DNA from: Chamaelirium japonicum
Lineage: Eukaryota; Streptophyta; Magnoliopsida; Liliales; Melanthiaceae
DNA: 64,000 bases
Reading direction: 5' to 3'
NCBI GenBank assembly: GCA_947650365.1
Contig: OX393550.1
Location: 113,903,532-113,967,531 of the forward strand
Positions 44,998 through 56,234 of the stretch are shown piece by piece. Made by a program: the position numbers and the translations under genes. The notes under the pieces were generated by a model, which was given only the letters and a program-made list of their open reading frames with translations, had not been told where the DNA came from and made no database searches. The first letter of the stretch is position 1; each line of letters starts with the position of its first letter.

Positions 44998-45778
44998 TGG
45001 TATCAGAGCCTCCGCTCATCCCGACCGCCTGCAGCTCGCCCCGGCGCCACCTCGAGCCACCCCCGAGCCACCCCGGCCGTTCCCGACCGCCGTCCGCTCG
45101 CCCCGGCACCACCTCGGGCCACCCCGAGTCACCCTCGAGCCACCCCGAGCCATCTCTGTTCTTCCCGGACGCCTCCCGCTCGCCCCGACACCACCTCGAG
45201 CCACCCCGAGCCATCTCTGCTCTTCCCCAGAGCCTCCCGCTTCCCTGTGCGACTCCTGCCACCCCTTCTGCTCGCCACCGCGCCACCCCAGCGCCCTTCT
45301 GCGCCTCCCCTGCGCCACCTCGTGCCACCCCAGCGCCTCCCACTCCCCTGCGCCACCCCCGCCACCCCGTCTGCTCACCCCCGCGCCACACCAGCCTACC
45401 CTGTGCCCCTCTGCCGCCTCTCCCGCGCCCCGTCTGCTCACCCCCGCGCCACACCAGCCTACCCAGCGCCCCTCTACACCCCCGCGCCCCTCTGCCGCCT
45501 CTCCCGCGCCCATCTGCAGCCTCTTCTGCGCCGTCTGTTACTGTTGTCCTTAATGGGCATCCCCGCTGTTGCTTCTGCTGCTTGACGATGCTTGATCGGT
45601 TGTCCGATGCCTTCCTTTGATTGGTTTAATCTCTCTTGCTATTTTTTTTTTTGGGGTGGTGATTCCGTTTATTTTTCGTCTACACGGATACTGTTCCGTT
45701 TATTCCACATGCCCTATCCTTTCCTGAATTTGTGAAGGGTTGCTCCGTTCTCTTCTCGGTTCTTTCTCATCCCTCCCC
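44998..45778 (+). other. Copia-2 leader with repeat tract
   Basis: Primer site TGGTATCAGAGCC, then C-rich imperfect repeats (GAGCCACCCCGAGCCATCTCTG and GCGCCACCCC phrases) to about 45540. No gene. Confidence 0.8.
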
Positions 45779-48700
45779 ATGGATTCCAAGGTCGCCCCAC
45801 TTGTTGGCTCTCACGACGGTTTTGCCCGTCGCATTACTACAGTTCTCTTGGACGACAAGAATTTTCTTTCCTGGTCCAACTCTGTTCGTGTCTATCTTGC
45901 CGGCCAAGATAAGCTTGCATGGCTTACTGGTGTCTCGAAACCTACAGAGCCGGCCGAGGTGTTAAAGTGGACCACCGAAAACTTTCAGATCCTTGGTTGG
46001 CTTCAATGCTCGATGGAGCCCAAAATCTATGAGCAGTTCATGCGGTATGATTCCGTTTCTGGTTTATGGTCTGCTCTCCAAAGGACTTATGGACACACGG
46101 GTTGATGCTCGGATCTATGCTGTCTATCGGGAAATCACTGCCGCTACTCAGGGCGATCGTTCTGTTCAAGAGTATTTCTCTTTTCTTCAAGGTCGTTTTC
46201 TCGAGCTGTCTGATTTAGAGCCACTGAGTGCGTTCCAGGACACGACTGATGCTGCACTTGCTCGGCGACGACAGGAAAAAAGGGAGACGTATCAGTTTCT
46301 GATGGGCCTTCGACCCGAGTTTGAGGCTATCCGTGTTTAGATCATTGGGATGTCCCCTCTTCCCGATCTTCTTGACGCCTTCTCTCTTGTCGCTGATCAG
46401 GAGCGTCGTCTTCGTCTCACTGGTGTTCCGCGGGTGCTTGTTTCTCCTTCCGGTGATCTTCCGACTGAGCAGATGGCCCTTGCTTCTGGTTCCCGTCCTC
46501 CGCTCTCGTACGCTCGTGGTCACGGAGGTCGCTCTCTGTCTGATGGGCGTGGTCTCCCTAGTGGTCGTGGCACTACCGGTCCTCCCGGTCCTTGTACTTA
46601 TTGTGGCAAGCAGTTTCATGATCGGTCCAGATGCTTCCAGCTGTACCCACATCTGCGTACTACCCCTCCACCTGCTTCTCGTTCACCGACTGTGGCTGCT
46701 GCTGACATCTCCAGTTCGTCGACATCTCCTTCTCCGCCTCCTGGTGTTTCGGATTTGAACCAGATGGTCTCCCAGGTGCAGCAACTGATGAGTCAACTTC
46801 AGCATCTTCAGCATCCGTCTTCTCAGCCCTCAGCATCCACTGCTTCCTCCTCAGGTACTTCGTTCGCTTTCCAAGCATCAGGCGTTGATCCCAGTTCTTC
46901 ACCCAGGGTGATCGACTCTAGCGCCACTGACCACATGACTGGTGAGCTTGGTCTTCTTTCGCATATTGAACCATATTGTCAGCGACATGTGCGCCTTGCT
47001 GATGGGTCAGTTACTTCGATCCTCAGTAAGGGTATTGTTCCTCTTTCTTCAGATGTTAGTCTTGATTCTGTTCTGCATGTTCCTAAATTGTCCCTTAATT
47101 TGTTATCTGTTAGTCGTTTGACCCATTCTTTACATTGTTCTGTGACCTTCTTTCCTGGTGGATGTGTTTTTCAGGACCTGACTTCTAGGACTTTTGGCAC
47201 GGGCCGTGAGAAGAATGGGTTGTACTTGCTGGACCAACCGCTTGTTCCTCCTGCTGCTGCTGCTCTGCCTGTTACCTCTACTGCTTCTCCTGCTCGCTTA
47301 TCTCCCTCCCCGACTGGTGCTCTATGGCACGCTCGATTTGGTCATGCTAGTCCCCTCACTGTGGCTTCTGTCTGTCCTGAGTCCTCATTTAGTTCTTCTT
47401 TTCGTTGTGATGTGTGTGAACGTTGTAAACACACACGTAGTTCTTATACTCCCTCTCTTAGTCGGTCATCTTCTGCTTTTGAGTTAGTTCAATCTGATGT
47501 CTGGGGCCCGTCTCCTGTGACAGCGTATGATGGTTTTTGTTACTATATTACATTTATTGATGATTATTCTCGTTGTTGTTGGGTTTATCTTCTGAAGCGC
47601 AAGTCTGATGTGTTTACTATGTATTGTCACTTTTCTGCAATGGTTCAAACTCAATATGGGGCTCGCATACGTGTTCTTCGCTCTGACAATGGTGGTGAAT
47701 ATACGTCTTGTTCTTTTACTTCTTATCTTGCAGCACAGGGTACTATTCATCAGTTTTCATGTCCTTATACACCTGAGCAAAATGGTGTGGCGGAGCAAAA
47801 GAATCGTCATCTATTGAATATTGTCCGCTGCATTCTTCGCGGGATGTCAGTTCCTAAGTCTTTCTGGAGTTCTGCTCTCCTTACTGCTGCCTATTTGATC
47901 AACCGGACTCCATCGCGTTCTCTTACTGGTAAAACTCCGTTTCATATACTTCATCCTACCTCGCCTCTTTTTCCTATTCCTCTGCGTGTTTTTGGCTGTG
48001 TGTGTTTTGTCCAAGATCGTCGACCGTCTCGGACTAAACTTGATGACAAGTCTATTCGATGTGTCTTTCTTGGTTACTCCTCTGGGGTCAAAGGGTATCG
48101 CTGTTTTGACCCCAAATCATATCGGGTTTACCATTCTAAGGATGTGACTTTTCATGAGGATGAGTCATTCTTTCGGGTTCAGCCTTCACCGTTGTCTGCC
48201 CCTGTGCCATCTACGGCTGCTCAGCCTATGCCTATTTTTCCTCCCACCGGAATATTGCCTCCTCGCCCGCCTATTACGCAGACATATCACAGGCGGTCGC
48301 ACCAGGCTCCGGCTGTCCCGCCTTCCCCTCTCACTGTGCCAGAGCCTCCTCCGACGTCAGGTATACCTCCTTCTTCATCTATCCCTCCAGCTTCTTCTGA
48401 TGACGTGCCCATTGCTCTTCGCAAGGGTAAACGTACTTGTGTTACTGCTCATCCTTTGGCGAGTGTTGTCTCTTATCAGGGCCTTTCCCATGCATATCAT
48501 GCTTATCTAATTGTCACAGACTCTATTCGCATTCCTCGTTCTACTACTGAGGCTCTCCGTGATCCTGAGTGGGTCAAAGCTATGGATGCTGAAATGTCTG
48601 CCCTGCGCCAGAATGGAACTTGGGCTTTGGTTCCTCTTCCCCCTGGGAAGCGTACTGTGGGGTGCAAGTGGGTCTACACTGTCAAGTATCGTGCGGATGG

Positions 48701-50069
48701 TTCTCTTGAACGTTACAAAGCCAGGCTTGTTGCTCGTGGTTTTACTCAGACTGCTGATGAGTTTGGCGCTACCTTTGCTCCTGTTGCCAAGTTGACCAGT
48801 GGTCGTTTACTGCTTTCCCTTGCTGCTAGCCACTCTTGGCCTCTTCATCAGCTTGATATCAAGAATGCTTTTCTGTATGGTCATCTCGCTGAGGAGATAT
48901 ATATGGACCCTCCCCCTGGGTACCGTCTTCAGGGGGAGTATTCGGGACGAGTGTGTCGCTTAATCAAGTCACTTTATGGCTTGAAGCAGTCTCCCAGGGC
49001 TTGGTTTGAGCGCTTTAGTACTGTGATTCTTCGTATCGGCTTCACTCGATGTTATGCTGATCCAACCTGTTTTATTAAGATCACTGCAGAGGGTCGACGT
49101 GCTACTGTTTTGGTCTACGTTGATGATATTATTCTTACAGGGGATGATGCAGCTGGGATCACTGCCGTCAAGAATACTCTTCAGGCTGCCTTCGAAGTAA
49201 AGGACCTTGGTCCTCTTCGTTACTTTCTGGGGATTGAGATAGCTCGCTCTCGCCAGGGTATCTCTATCTCTCAGTGGAAGTATACACTTGATCTTTTACA
49301 TGATACTGGTCTTCTTGGGTGTCGACCGGCTCGTACACCGATGGATGCTAATCATCGTCTTCATGCAGAATCCGGCTTTCTTTTGTCTGATCCCAGTTCC
49401 TATCAGCGTCTTGTTGGTCGTTTGATTTATCTAACTCACACTCGACCTGATATCAGCTTTGCAGTTAGTGTGGTGAGTCAGTTTATGCATGCTCCCCGAA
49501 CATCCCATGTGGCTGCTGCAATTCGAATTCTCCGTTATCTTAAAGCTGTTCCTGGCCTTGGACTTTTTTATCGGGCTCAGGATGGATCCAAGTTATCTTG
49601 TTATACTGACTCGGATTATGCGGGTTCCCTTACCGACCGTCGTTCTACTTCTGGCGTCTGCACATTTTATGGTGAGCATCTCATTTCATGGAAAAGTAAA
49701 AAGCAGCATGTCTCTTGATCTTCTGTTGAGGCTGAGTATCGTGCTATGGCTCATGGGACTACGGAGTTGATTTGGTTACATTCTCTTTTATCAGAGCTTG
49801 GATTTCCTACGTCAGGTTGTTCGACTCTTTTTTGTGATAATCAGTCAGCAATTTTACTTGCTTCTGACTCTATTCTTCATGAGCGGACCAAGCATATTGA
49901 AGTTGATATTCACTTCCTCCGGAATCATGTTCGGTCTGGTACCATTACTCCAGTGTTCATTCCATCTGCTGACCAAATTGCTGATGCATTTACCAAGGCT
50001 GTTGGACCAACTCGTCTTCTTCCTACTATATCCAAGCTGGGCATGTCTGATGTCTTTGCTCCTGCTTGA
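45779..50069 (+). pseudogene. Copia-2 gag-pol, disrupted
   Basis: Colinear with the intact Copia-1 polyprotein but carrying a 2-base deletion near 46098 (CACACTCGGG became CACACGGG), a TAG at 46338-46340 (from CAG), a 3-base deletion and a TGA at 49716-49718 (from CGA) in RNase H. The protease motif also reads DSSATD instead of DSGATD (46914-46931), losing the conserved glycine of the active-site loop. Integrase SDVWG, RSDNGGEY and NGVAEQKN, RT YVDDIIL and the RNase H tail are otherwise preserved. It cannot make active enzymes. Confidence 0.93.
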
Positions 50070-50076
50070 GGGGGAG

Positions 50077-50231
50077 TATTAGAGAGTTTTGTGTTTGTCC
50101 TTATTCTTAATAAGTTTGTCCTTATTATAAATAAGTGTATTCTCTGAGGACTTTATTGTAAACCTGATATTTACTAAGTTATAAAAGGAGTTAGGGTTAA
50201 TTACCATAACTCACGCGTTTTCGTTCCTTCA
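50077..50231 (+). repeat. Copia-2 3' LTR (155 bp)
   Basis: Follows the purine tract directly; 153 of 155 bases match the 5' LTR. Confidence 0.95.
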
Positions 50232-51471
50232 GTCGGCTTCGATCTTCTTCTCCGGCCTTTGCTTATGGCGTCTTCGGAGCTGATGAAGATCGTTGGAGCA
50301 GTCGGGGTGATGACGACTCCGGGTCTTCTTTTCCACGCTTTCTTCTTCGTGCAAGGAGTCGAAGCTTTGATCTTCGAGTGCAAGGTCTTCACGTTGATGA
50401 GGACTTGAAGGGCCAAGGATTCCCGTAGGACGTGCTTGCCGTGCCACGTGAAGCCTTCGGTTTTCAAGCGTTGGAGCTTCTTCGTAGCGCTCTTTCGTCT
50501 TCAGCTTTTCGGACCTCTTGTGCCTTCCCCCACCCCTTCTATTTATAGGCAAAGGGGGGCGGTTGGGGGAGATATGGCTGAAATCTTTTTGTTTCATCCG
50601 ATCTCCCCCCATAACCATCAAGATATTGTTCCTTTATCCGAGGAAACAAACTCGATCCCTTCCTTTTTAGTTGGGGTGGTTACAGGCTAGATGTGACACA
50701 ACGTCATCTTGTCCGTTGGATCGAGGGATCGTCGCAGATCTACGGCTGCGTAGACGTCCACGCCACCTCCCCCCGCATCGAGGCGGTTTTGATTTGATTT
50801 TTTTTTCCTTTTCTTTTTCTTTTTTTTTCTTTCTTTTCTTTTTTCCTTTATGGCCGGCCCCACCTCCCCATGGGGAGGGGGGCACGGTTTTCAAGAAGGG
50901 GGGGCCGGTGGGCCCCCCTTTTTGTGCTCGAGTTGCGGGTCCGGTGGGACCCGTTTGCTTTGAGTTGGGCCGCGGCGCGTGAATTGAGTTTGCACGCGGG
51001 CCGAGTTCGCATGCGGGCCGTTGTGTGTGGGCCGAGTTGCATGCGGGCCGTTGCGTGTGCGAGTCGGGTTCGACCCGAAGGCCGTTGGGTGCGGGCCTAT
51101 TTTACGTGTGCAAATCGGGTTCGACCCGTGGGCTAATTTCAATGCCCACAATTATATATATATGAAACTAACATGTCTAACATTATGACTCAGTGCGTAG
51201 GATAAGAGAGGCATGTAAATACAGGATTTGTCACTCTTTTCCCTTCTTATACGCAAATAGTAATGATCCTTTGGAATTGCCTCACTGATTTTGCTCCAAC
51301 GGTTGCTATAAGCCTACTAACAAAGAAATGCAATGCATGCTTAGGTTTTAAATCAGTGAAAGCTTCAATTAGTTGATCTAAGAAGACCTTCGAAAATTCA
51401 GTCATTTACCAATCGGGTTGACCATTCAGGCTAAACGTTTCGGGCTAAATCCATATCACAGTCGTGCGTTG

Positions 51472-51617
51472 TATTGGAGAGAGTTTGTCCTTATTAGTAA
51501 TTAGTTTGTCCTTATTAGTAATATTGTTTTCTTTGAGGACTTCTTTGTAATTCTGATAATTTAATTTATTATAAAAGGGCGTTAGGGTTTCTTAACACCC
51601 TAACGCGAGTTCCTTCA
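51472..51617 (+). repeat. Copia-3 5' LTR (146 bp)
   Basis: Same plan as the 155-bp LTRs of Copia-1 and Copia-2, including repeated GTTTGTCCTTATTA and the TATA box, but with many substitutions and small gaps. Confidence 0.88.
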
Positions 51618-52312
51618 TGGTATTAGAGCCCCCGGCGACTCCCGCTCGACATCTGCGACTCGTCCGGTCACCTCCGCGCCCTCCGACGACTCCCGCTCGT
51701 CATCCGATCGCCCTCGCGCCCTCCGGCGACTCCCGCTCGCCGCCCGAACGCCCCCGCGCCACCCCAGCACCCCTCCGGCGACACCCGCTCGACGTCCGGT
51801 CGACCCCGTGCCATCCCCTGCGCCACCGCACCACACCAGCACCCCCCCCCCCTGCGCTTCCCATGCCACCCCGCACCCTCCCCTGCGCCCCTGCCGCCAC
51901 CCCCGCAACCCCCCTGCGCCTCTGCGCCACCCCAGCGACCCCCCCTGCGCCCCTGCCGCTACTCCCGCGCCACCCCGCACCCCCCCTGCGCCCACCGCGC
52001 CACCCCGCACCTCCCCCCTGCGCCCCTGCCACCACTATCGCGCCCCCCCTGCGGCATCCCGCTCCCCCTGCTGCCCTCTACAGCGCATCCTGCACCCTTT
52101 GCTGCCCTCTACAGAGCCTCCCGCACCTTCTGTTGCCGCTGCCTTTATTGGGCGTCCCCGATGTTGCTTCTGCTGACTGTTGATAGTTGATTGCCTGTCA
52201 AATTTTTTTCCTTGACTGAAATTTGTTTTCCTTTTTTTTGGGGGGGTGGTGATTCTGTTTCTTTTTCGTCTACATCAACCCTGTCCTTTTTTTTTTCTTT
52301 TCATCACTCCCC

Positions 52313-53464
52313 ATGGATTCCAAGGTTGCCCCCTTTGTTGGCTCTCAAGACGGTTTTGCCTGTCGCATTACTACCGTTCTCTTGGATGACAAGAATTTTC
52401 TTTCCTGGTCCAACTCTGTTCGTGTCTATCTTGCCGGTCGCGATAAGCTTGCATGGCTTACTGGTGTCTCGAAACCTACAGAGGCGACCGACGTATTAAA
52501 GTGGACCACCGAAAATTTTCAGATCCTTGGTTGGCTTCAATGCTCGATGGAACCCAAAATCTATGAGCAGTTCATGCGGTATGATTCTGTTTCTGATTTA
52601 TGGTCTGCTCTCCAAAGGACTTATGGACACACTCGGGTTGATGCTCGGATTTATGCTGTATATCGGGAAATTACTGCCGCTACTCAGGGCGATCGTTCTG
52701 TTCAGGAATATTTCTCTTTTCTTCAGAGTCGTTTTCTCGAGCTGTCTGATTTAGAGCCGCTGAGTGCTTTCCAGGACCCTACTGATGCTGCACTTGCTCG
52801 GCGCCGACAGGAGAAGAGGGAGACGTACCAGTTTTTGGTGGGACTTCGATCCGAGTTTGAGGCTATTCGTGTTAAGATTATTGGGATGTCCCCTCTCCCC
52901 GACCTTCTCGATGCCTTTTCTCTGGTTGCTGATCAGGAGCGTCGCCTTCGTCTTACTGGTGCACAGCGGATGTTTGTTCCTCCTTCCGGTGATCTCCCGA
53001 CTGAGCAGATGGCTCTTGCTTCTGGTTCCAGTCCTCCGCTCTTGCCCGCTCGTGGTCGTGGAGGTCGCTCTCTGTCTGGTGGTCGTGGTCTACCTGGTGG
53101 CCGTGGCACTAGTGGTCCTCCTGGTCCTTGTACCTATTGTGGCAAGCAGTTTCATGATCGCTCCCGATGTTACTAGCTGTACCCACATCTGCGTACTACC
53201 CCTCCACCTGCTTCTCGTTTACCAACTGTGGCCGCTGCAGACATCTCTAGCTTGTCAACGTCTCCTACTCCGACTCCTGGTGTTTCAGATTTGAGTCAGA
53301 TGGTCTCCCAGGTGCAGCAACTGATGCGTCAGCTTCAACATCTTCAGCCTTCGTCTTCTCAGCCCTCCGCATCCACTGCTTCCTCCTCACGTACTTCGTT
53401 CGCTTTTCAGACATCAGGGGTTGCTCCCAGTTCTTCACCCTGGGTGATCGACTCTGCAGAATCA
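52313..53464 (+). pseudogene. Copia-3 gag, with a stop, ending at the protease motif
   Basis: Starts at MDSKVAPFVGSQDGF. Gag is open to a TAG at 53174-53176, just after the zinc knuckle CTYCGKQFHDRSRC, where the other copies have CAG. The frame continues to SSSPWVIDS, then the family sequence stops at about 53454 within the protease D-S-G motif. The remaining ~10 bases are not from the family. No integrase or RT. Confidence 0.88.
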
Positions 53465-53760
53465 CGTAGCACCCAGCCCGTTAAATTAATCGCGCCCAAC
53501 CTCATCTGCAGCATGTCCGGAACGTGTCCACAGCATGTCCAGAATGTGTTCGCTGCATGTCCATGTCCGGAACATATCCGTAACGTATCCAAAACGTGTC
53601 AGTAGCATGTTTGTGTCCGGAACGTGTCTGCAGCGTGTTCGGAACATATCCGCGACCCAGACAGTATTAAAACTAAAAAAATTAGTCTGACACGTGTCCG
53701 GTGCGTGTCCGTGTCCGACACGGATACGGGGCCTCTGGAAGAGTGTCTGTGCTTCCTAGG

Positions 53761-54038
53761 ATATTACACACAAGAATTAGCATAAATTGAGGAATATGAG
53801 TTTTTCATAAGTCATATGCTATCAATGATTATCTATTACTCTTATATATTCTATAAAGTAAGTAAAATAAACATTGAAAGGAATGAATAGGTCTAAAACT
53901 TTGCAGGTCATGCAAAAACTATTTGTTGCATGGAAAGCTCATAAGACAATTAGAAACAAGTATTTCATTCACATTTATTGGCCCAAAATGAGTTTTATCA
54001 ACTCAAAATTCTTCATTGCTTTCCAAAGTTTACAACTC
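53761..54038 (-). other. Intron sequence, no feature seen
   Basis: AT-rich VPS13 intron between element B and LINE-2. No LTR, TIR or domain. Confidence 0.5.
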
Positions 54039-54800
54039 TATAATATATATTGCTTCTTTTTTTTTTTGAGGGATTCCTCTCTGAGTGGGAGAGGATGGGG
54101 TTAATTCATACTCCAAGCTATATTATCAATAGATAGGAAGAAATTACAAGTTACATACAAAAGGGTTAATCTCTTGCAATCGCTTATTAGAGAAACCTGC
54201 AGACCAAAAAATAACTAAAGATTTGAACCTGGACCACACGACCTCTATAGGGGATTCCTTATTCGAGAAGACTCGCGAATTGCGTTCTCACCAAATGCTC
54301 CAAAACAAACCAATGACGAGAAAGTCCAATGCTGTTCGGAGTTTCCTTTTAATACGACGTGTTCTTCACAGGTTCCAGAGAGAGTGGATAACCCGGGTGA
54401 CCTTTGATTCTAAACTTGTGATTCAACATGCTCCAAAGGTACTTCGAGTAGGGGCAGCAGAGAAAAAGGTGGTCTACGTCCTCTCTATGTGAGTGGCATA
54501 GGAGGCTGGATAAGTCTTGGATATTCGGATTATTCCTTATGTGCAGATTAACTCTGGTGAGAAGCCTTCCCGAATAGTCAGCCACATAAAAATCCTCGTC
54601 TTAAGGGGTGCAGGAGATTTCCAGAGATACTTAGCAATAGGGCAGATGATTCCTCCTGCGTTAAAAAACCAATAGAAGGATCTGACTGAAAAGACACCTG
54701 AAGATTTCCATTTCTAGGAGGAAGAGTCTCTCAATGCCAATAGAGAAAGAGTTCAAAATCTGATAGAGATTGAGAACCTAGTCTTGTAGAAAAGTCAAAG

Positions 54801-55328
54801 GTTTTAAATGTCGTTTTTGGTGTTCATGTCAGTCGGCCAAAAAAAGAATTTTTTTTATTTTTCGGTAATTTGTCGGTGGAAAAATTATAAAATGGAAAGA
54901 CAAATTTCGGTGGAAATATTTTGTTTTTCGGTCAAATTTCGGTGTTTTCAATGGAAATTTATCGTTTTTCAGTCAGATTTCGATTTTGTTCGTTTGATAT
55001 GAAAAAGATGGAATATTTCAGCAATACTTCAGGATAAGGATGATAGTAAATATTGTCTATTATGAAAAAAAATCAATATTAAGGAAAAATATAATTTCTT
55101 ACTGATAAAGATGAGATTTGTTTTGTTAAAAAAGACAAAAAAATTCAGTGAAATTGTCTAGAAAAAAGGCATAATGTATGATTTCGGTCAAATGTTGGTC
55201 ATTTCGGCCGACATTTCGTTATGTCGAAAGGAAATTTGTTACTATTAAAAATTCAATCAATTTCTATGTCGAACCCTTGAAAAAAAGACATATTTCGGTG
55301 ATTTCATAGGAAATTTGTCGACATTTGA
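54801..55328. mobile_element. TIR-like insertion in LINE-2 (AAATGTCG ends)
   Basis: Ends read GTTTTAAATGTCG on the left and, in reverse, AATCAAATGTCGAC on the right. The interior repeats TTTCGGTC, GAAATTTCGGTG and variants. It interrupts the zf-RVT coding stretch of LINE-2. TSD not resolved. Similar in style to 6044-7000 and 12421-12739. Confidence 0.5.
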
Positions 55329-55512
55329 TTCCATGGATAAGTCAGGATCACCTGTTTAAACTTGACTGACCAAGTAGAGGAACTAGGAATCTCGATAGAC
55401 TGGGAACGAATAGTGGCGTTTTGATCCATAGCCAGATCATAAAGGTCTGCGAACAAAGTAGCAAGATTGATGTCATCCACCCACTGGTCTGTCCAGAAAT
55501 TGATATTACGAC

Positions 55513-56234
55513 CAGTGTTTTAAAAAACTCGCCCCGGGGTACGCCCGGGGCTCGCCCCGGGGCGGGGCGGTCCTAAAACGCCCGGGGCGGCTCAATCTGG
55601 GGCTTTTTTCCTGTGGGGCTTACGCCCGAACCACTGGGGCTTTTTTCCTGTGGGGCTTACGCCCGAACCACTGGGGCTTACGCCCCGAACGCCCGGGTAC
55701 GCCTTTTACGCCCCAATGGCCTGGGCTTACGCCCCACTGGAGTTTGTCTGCATAGTTGAAAAAAAATGATTTGATTGCTACCGTGTGATCTTTTATATGC
55801 GTCTTACTCTCTTGGATGACGATTATGACATTTTTTGAAACTAAAGTTGTTTTAAATTGGTTATACATCATGTATAGAATGATAGAATCTATGGAATATA
55901 AACGTAGATAGTTTGAATTTTAGTTAGAAATTTAGAATTAGATCTTAAATGATGTTGAAAGACAATGATAAGTTCATTTTTATTATCATTTTGTATATAT
56001 TTGTGTTTTATCAACCAATTTTGTAGGCTTAAATGCTTTGTTTGTTCATAATATTTTTTATTTTGTTTGTTTTTAATCTATTTTCCCTATTTATATAATA
56101 TGTTTTATTTCTAGATATTTTTTAAATTAAAAAATAAAAAATTCGTGGGGCTTACGCCCCACGCCCTGGGGCTTACGCCCCGCCCCACATCAGGCAAAAC
56201 GCCCCGCCTTACGCCCCCGCCTCTGAAAACACTG
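55513..56234. mobile_element. hAT-type MITE, 722 bp, TSD ATTACGAC
   Basis: Ends CAGTGTTTTAAAAAAC and, in reverse, CAGTGTTTTCAGAGGC, with the perfect 8-bp duplication ATTACGAC at 55505-55512 and 56235-56242. Subterminal regions are dense in GCCCCGGGG and GGGGCTTACGCCC repeats (55530-55740, 56145-56220) around an AT-rich core. No transposase. It sits inside LINE-2. Confidence 0.9.

Larger units (their letters stand above)
44843..50231 (+). mobile_element. Copia-2: Ty1/copia element, TSD GTCGG, inside the Gypsy-I LTR
   Basis: LTRs 44843-44997 and 50077-50231 (155 bp each, two differences). The TSD reads GTTGG (44838-44842) and GTCGG (50232-50236); the empty site in the other Gypsy-I LTR reads GTCGG, so the left copy carries a later C-to-T change. 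The primer site TGGTATCAGAGCC is at 44998 and the purine tract GAGGGGGAG at 50068-50076. Same family as Copia-1 but with a broken ORF. Confidence 0.95.
27047..51150 (-). mobile_element. Gypsy-I: large Tat-lineage Ty3/gypsy element, TSD ATTAT
   Basis: LTRs at 27047-29079 (3') and 43819-51150 (5', interrupted by Copia-2). The TSD ATTAT is at 27042-27046 and 51151-51155. The polypurine tract AACTTGAGGGGGCATT reads on the minus strand next to the 3' LTR, and a primer site TGGCACGCCCGG reads from 43812. The minus strand carries gag-protease, RT, RNase H, a second (archaeal-type) RNase H and integrase; the plus strand carries an extra ORF between pol and the 3' LTR. A dual RNase H and a large antisense ORF are marks of the Tat/Ogre group. 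The element is 24.1 kb with inserts, about 16 kb without. It is dead: a stop in gag, frameshifts before RT, and insertions in RT. Confidence 0.93.
43819..51150 (-). repeat. Gypsy-I 5' LTR, interrupted by Copia-2
   Basis: Parts 43819-44842 and 50232-51150 align with 27047-29079 with scattered substitutions. The LTR is about 95 bases shorter, partly because it has two rather than three units of the ~30-base GCATGCGGGCC repeat (51009-51060) and shorter pyrimidine runs. Confidence 0.92.
51472..53464 (+). mobile_element. Copia-3: third copy of the family, missing pol and 3' LTR
   Basis: 5' LTR 51472-51617 (TATTGGAGAG...TTCCTTCA, TATA box TATAAAAGGG), primer site TGGTATTAGAGCC at 51618, leader, gag, and the first residues of the protease (WVIDS). 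It then stops at 53464. The flanks CGTTG (51467-51471) and CGTAG (53465-53469) fall exactly where element A reads CGTTG uninterrupted, so the outer borders are true insertion borders although the 3' part is gone. More diverged from Copia-1 and Copia-2 than they are from each other. Confidence 0.88.
26991..53760. mobile_element. GTGTCCG-rich TIR element, copy B, inverted and split by Gypsy-I and Copia-3
   Basis: Pieces 26991-27046, 51156-51466 and 53470-53760 together match element A in reverse order and orientation. Piece 1 carries GACACGTTGGGGGACAC, piece 2 AATGATCCTTTGG...CCAACGGTTGCTATAAGCC, and piece 3 ends at CTTCCTAGG (the A left end, inverted). The A-type right end is missing at 26991. 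Before the insertions A and B formed an inverted pair about 0.85 kb apart. Confidence 0.75.
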
